Assembly: GCA_003222555.1 (NCBI GenBank)
Contig: QHWL01000057.1
Coordinates: forward strand, 1-7,485
DNA: 7,485 nt
Source of the DNA: Acidobacteriota bacterium
Lineage (GTDB): Bacteria > Acidobacteriota > Vicinamibacteria > Vicinamibacterales > CAVVIG01
Direction of reading: 5' to 3'
Part shown: piece by piece, positions 5,079 through 7,485 of the stretch
How the letters are laid out: each line of letters opens with the position of its first letter
How positions within the stretch are numbered: position 1 is the stretch's first letter
Made by a program: the position numbers and the translations under genes
Notes under the pieces: generated by a model
Told to the model about the DNA's origin: nothing
Databases searched by the model: none
Seen by the model: the letters and a program-made list of their open reading frames with translations, nothing else

Positions 5079-6875
5079 TCACCACCACGCGCGTTCGGCC
5101 CAGTACACGTGAATCGAATGGCCGATGTCGGCGAGCGGTTCTTGGTCGCGCAGTGCCTTGTAAAAAGCGCGCCCTCGCCCATCGAAATAGACGCCGCTCA
5201 ACACGGTGACGCTCACCGCGACGTATCCCGGAAGCTGCGGCAGACTGATGGATCGGTCCGGGACGAAAAAAGGACTGCCGGGCAGGTACGTACCGGTGAT
5301 GTGGTAGTACGCGGGGTCGGCGCTTCCGAAGTAGGCGAGGTTGATGTTCGCCACGCCGTTGCGGTCCATCCACCCCTTCAACGGCTTGAGATCCTGGCCC
5401 CAATCGAGATTCGAATCGACGAGGTATTTGGAGCCGTTGGCGGGCCCGCCGACCAGTTGATTGAAGAACGCGAGGTTGTTCGGGTACGCGCGACCGAACT
5501 CGAGAAGCCAGAACAGCGTCAGCACCCCGAGGACAATCCGGCCGCGGCTGCGCTTGGCGGCGAGAAGTTCTTTTGCGCCGGCCGCCGCGGCAACGAGGAC
5601 AAGCGGGTAGATCGGCAGAATGTGCCGCAGTCCGATGTTGATCCGTGCCGTCATGGCCGTTCCCAGGTACACCACGATCGGCAATACGACAAACACCGTC
5701 CCTTCCCGGCCCCAGAGCCGCCAGCGTTTGACGTACGCAGCCATTCCGCCGGCGAGAAGAAGGATGAGTGCGACAGGTGTTTTGATGAGGAACGCGACCG
5801 GGAAGTAGTACCACCAGCCGACGTCGCTGTAGTCGCCCGCAAGAAAAGCTCCTCGCACTTGCGCCTTTGCCTGGCCGAGCAGAAAGCCCTGTGTGAAGAT
5901 GTTCGGCAGAAGGCGGCGGCTGTCGATCCAGTTCACGATGCCGGCGAGAGCCGGCACGCGTTGGAGCACCAGCGGCTGGTCCTGGAAGTGGAGCAGCCAC
6001 GAATCCGACGCGCTCGGCATGTACCGGAACCCGTAGACCGCCCAAATGGCGATCCAGCTCGTCGAGGCGAGCAAGGCAAGAATCCCCAATGCGGTCATGA
6101 GCTTCAGCGTCCGGAGACGGAGAGTCGCAAAGGCCAGCGGAAAGACGACGATGGGGCCAAGGATGAGCGCTGAGTACTTGCTGATGACTGCCAACACGAA
6201 GAATGCGGTCAATCCCGCAACGTTCAGCGCGCTGGGCCGACAGCACGTTCGCCAGAGAAAGTAGACGGCACCGAAGATGAAACAGGTGACGCCGAAGTCT
6301 GTGGTGATGAGCGACGAATGTGCGGCGATGTTCGGCTCGATCGTGTAGAAGGCCAGGGCGACGACTGCGGCCTCGAACCCGAGCCATTCGTTGACCCAGC
6401 AAAAGAGCAGCACGCCGAGCACGACCCCGAGGACGACCACCATGAACCGCGCGGCGTAGAGCAGCCGATCGGCATCGTTGTCGACGTACATGAACTGATG
6501 GCCGAAGTCGAACTGCTTCGCCATCGCCCAATCCATGCTGGGCGGCGTCTTGTCGATGATCGACGTGTCGAGCTTGATCCCCTGCATGGCCATGAGGGGC
6601 AGTGCCGCCCACATCCGAAGAAACGGCGGATGTTCCGGATCGACTCGGTAGTCGTGCCGGGCCAGCGCCACGTAGCCGGACGTGACATGGAGCGGCTCGT
6701 CCCACGTCGCCGATTTTTGCGTGTAACTGACGACGTCGAGCGCAACGAACGCCGCCGCGAAGGTGAGCAGCGCAACGGCGATCGCCCGCGGCCCTTTCGG
6801 CGCCGGCCGGGTCGCCGTCTTCGGCGGGGCAGTCGCCCGTTCGCGCGGACGCTTCTCGCGTCTCGATTTCGACAT
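5079..6875 (-). CDS. GT39/PMT-family integral membrane glycosyltransferase
   Basis: This is a 598-residue polytopic inner-membrane protein of the ArnT/PMT (GT-C) superfamily. Such enzymes take a sugar from a polyprenyl phosphate on the periplasmic side and transfer it to protein, lipid or glycan. A basic cytoplasmic tail (1-30) precedes TM1 (about 31-50). The first periplasmic loop carries T-W-D-E-P (57-61), where the acidic pair is the expected catalytic/metal site, and D-P-E-H-P-P (79-84). Further hydrophobic segments lie near 141-160, 168-180, 190-208, 216-233, 235-251, 258-281, 355-380, 392-410, 418-434 and 447-460. I-N-I-G-L-R-H-I-L-P-I-Y-P (412-424) and Y-L-V-D-S-N-L-D-W-G-Q-D-L (484-496) are typical of the bacterial GT39 subgroup, with a C-terminal periplasmic domain after 461. 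The ATG start has AGGA about 11 bases upstream. It ends one base before the GT2 start, so the pair is almost certainly an operon. The acceptor is unknown. Confidence 0.9.
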   Translation of the reverse strand: MSKSRREKRPRERATAPPKTATRPAPKGPRAIAVALLTFAAAFVALDVVSYTQKSATWDEPLHVTSGYVALARHDYRVDPEHPPFLRMWAALPLMAMQGIKLDTSIIDKTPPSMDWAMAKQFDFGHQFMYVDNDADRLLYAARFMVVVLGVVLGVLLFCWVNEWLGFEAAVVALAFYTIEPNIAAHSSLITTDFGVTCFIFGAVYFLWRTCCRPSALNVAGLTAFFVLAVISKYSALILGPIVVFPLAFATLRLRTLKLMTALGILALLASTSWIAIWAVYGFRYMPSASDSWLLHFQDQPLVLQRVPALAGIVNWIDSRRLLPNIFTQGFLLGQAKAQVRGAFLAGDYSDVGWWYYFPVAFLIKTPVALILLLAGGMAAYVKRWRLWGREGTVFVVLPIVVYLGTAMTARINIGLRHILPIYPLVLVAAAAGAKELLAAKRSRGRIVLGVLTLFWLLEFGRAYPNNLAFFNQLVGGPANGSKYLVDSNLDWGQDLKPLKGWMDRNGVANINLAYFGSADPAYYHITGTYLPGSPFFVPDRSISLPQLPGYVAVSVTVLSGVYFDGRGRAFYKALRDQEPLADIGHSIHVYWAERAWW

Positions 6876-6921
6876 CCTGTTTTTCCTGGAAATCCCTCGG
6901 GCGGCCCTCGAGATTAACTTC

Positions 6922-6946
6922 CTTGACCCGCATCGCTCGTGTCAAG
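6922..6946. promoter_or_regulatory. dyad in the divergent GT39 / exported-protein intergenic region
   Basis: CTTGACCCG (6922-6930) and CGTGTCAAG (6938-6946) form a 9-base inverted repeat with one mismatch around a 7-base centre. The arms contain TTGACC on the + strand and a perfect TTGACA on the - strand, so they could be -35 boxes for both divergent genes. I see no good -10 at the right distance on either strand; the - strand has only GTTAAT 21 bases downstream. Otherwise it may be an operator. The rest of the 128-base gap shows only the ribosome binding sites. Confidence 0.3.
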
Positions 6947-7003
6947 ATGTCACCTTCATGGACACGCATCTCTGGCCATTTCGGGAATGATGAGGAGGGA
7001 AGT

Positions 7004-7485
7004 ATGGGAAGACGACTAGGGGCTCTCGCTGCTCTTTTTGGTCTAGTGGCGTGGCTGGCCGGGTCGCTGGCAGCCCAGCAGTTCCCGGCGGGTTATGTGG
7101 ATCCACGGCCTGCTTTGGAGGCCGCTCGCAAGGCCATCGGAACCGACAGCCTGAAATGCGTCACGATTTCCGGCACCGGCTATGACGGTGCGGTGGGGCA
7201 GGCCAAATTGTCGGACAAGAACGTGGATTGGCCGCGCATCGATGCCTTGACGAATTACACCCGGACCATGAACTGGGACGCCAAGACCATGAAGGAGGAA
7301 TTCGATCGTAAGCCGGGGCTCAATCCCGCGATGTGGAAATACGGGATAGGCTGGATCGATGGAGCGCCCATCCAGCAGAACCCACACCAGACATTCATGC
7401 TCAACGGCAACTACGGCTGGTACATGGATGGGCCCGGAGGCAAACCGACTCCGGTGCCGCCGGAGATTGCGCAGATCTGGCCCGT
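7004..7485 (+). CDS. exported protein, probable MBL-fold metallo-hydrolase (N-terminal part)
   Basis: The frame starts at ATG 7004, preceded by a strong GAGGAGGGA four bases upstream, and stays open to the window edge (160 complete codons). Residues 1-24 are a signal peptide: M-G-R-R, a hydrophobic core at 5-19, and L-A-A before Q25. The mature start, with A-L-E-A-A-R-K-A-I-G (37-46), then I-S-G-T-G-Y (55-60) and G-A-V-G-Q (61-65), followed by W-P-R, Y-T-R-T-M-N-W-D and a N-G-N-Y-G-W stretch, resembles the N-terminal extension that precedes the metallo-beta-lactamase fold in many acidobacterial secreted hydrolases. The metal-binding H-x-H-x-D-H motif would lie beyond the window, so the catalytic class is not confirmed. 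If the resemblance is wrong, it is an uncharacterised exported protein. It is transcribed divergently from the glycosyltransferase pair. Confidence 0.7.
   Translation, partial: MGRRLGALAALFGLVAWLAGSLAAQQFPAGYVDPRPALEAARKAIGTDSLKCVTISGTGYDGAVGQAKLSDKNVDWPRIDALTNYTRTMNWDAKTMKEEFDRKPGLNPAMWKYGIGWIDGAPIQQNPHQTFMLNGNYGWYMDGPGGKPTPVPPEIAQIWP

Noticed and set aside
5078..5182. Upstream extension of the GT2 frame to 5182
   Set aside because: It would overlap the end of the GT39 gene by about 100 bases and adds residues unlike a GT2 start; ATG 5077 sits one base after the GT39 stop and directly before the GT-A fold.
4992..6173. 393-residue open frame on the + strand
   Set aside because: Antisense to GT39 and GT2; its charged, low-hydrophobicity composition is a mirror of the membrane protein and no domain is recognisable.
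4873..6969. 698-residue open frame on the - strand
   Set aside because: It lies out of frame over the GT39 gene, is Arg/Pro/Ser-rich with no membrane or domain pattern, and reflects high GC at third positions. The 598-residue frame has clear GT39 motifs.
1..7485. Search by eye for tRNA, rRNA, CRISPR, transposase, integrase, toxin-antitoxin or phage genes
   Set aside because: No supporting pattern was seen on either strand; the genes are all housekeeping or envelope types.

Overview
The window looks like chromosomal DNA of a GC-rich, Gram-negative member of the Acidobacteriota, possibly Vicinamibacteria or a relative. This is inferred from protein style, not from a database search. Three things point there: an Oar-like TonB-dependent receptor tail of the kind amplified in Acidobacteriota; two secreted proteins opening with the R-T-P-D-G-[KQ]-P-[ND]-[LM]-[NQ]-G-[IM]-W motif common in these genomes; and a secreted protein resembling the N-terminal extension of acidobacterial MBL-fold hydrolases. 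There is no sign of phage, transposase, CRISPR, rRNA or tRNA.

Layout from left to right. (1) 1-582, + strand: the C-terminal end of an outer-membrane TonB-dependent receptor, entering from the left edge. (2) 677-2307, - strand: a two-gene unit in which an uncharacterised protein with an internal domain duplication is translationally coupled (ATGA overlap) to a complete pilT, the type IV pilus retraction ATPase. (3) 2308-2414: a short divergent promoter region. (4) 2415-4217, + strand: two tandem paralogous exported proteins of unknown function, 42 bases apart. (5) 4218-4339: a convergent gap filled by a long imperfect hairpin built from 9-base units containing CGCAGAG, a dispersed-repeat type that probably also works as a two-way terminator. 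(6) 4340-6875, - strand: a polytopic GT39/PMT-like membrane glycosyltransferase followed one base later by a GT2 polyprenyl-phosphate sugar synthase, a plausible two-step glycosylation module. (7) 6876-7003: a divergent intergenic region with a dyad. (8) 7004 to the right edge, + strand: the start of an exported protein, probably an MBL-fold hydrolase, cut by the window end.

Most of the window serves the cell envelope: outer-membrane uptake, pilus retraction, exported proteins and lipid-linked sugar transfer. No classical defence or mobile system is visible. The less ordinary elements are the duplicated-domain partner of PilT, the tandem secreted paralogues with a shared cysteine pair, and the periodic hairpin repeat.
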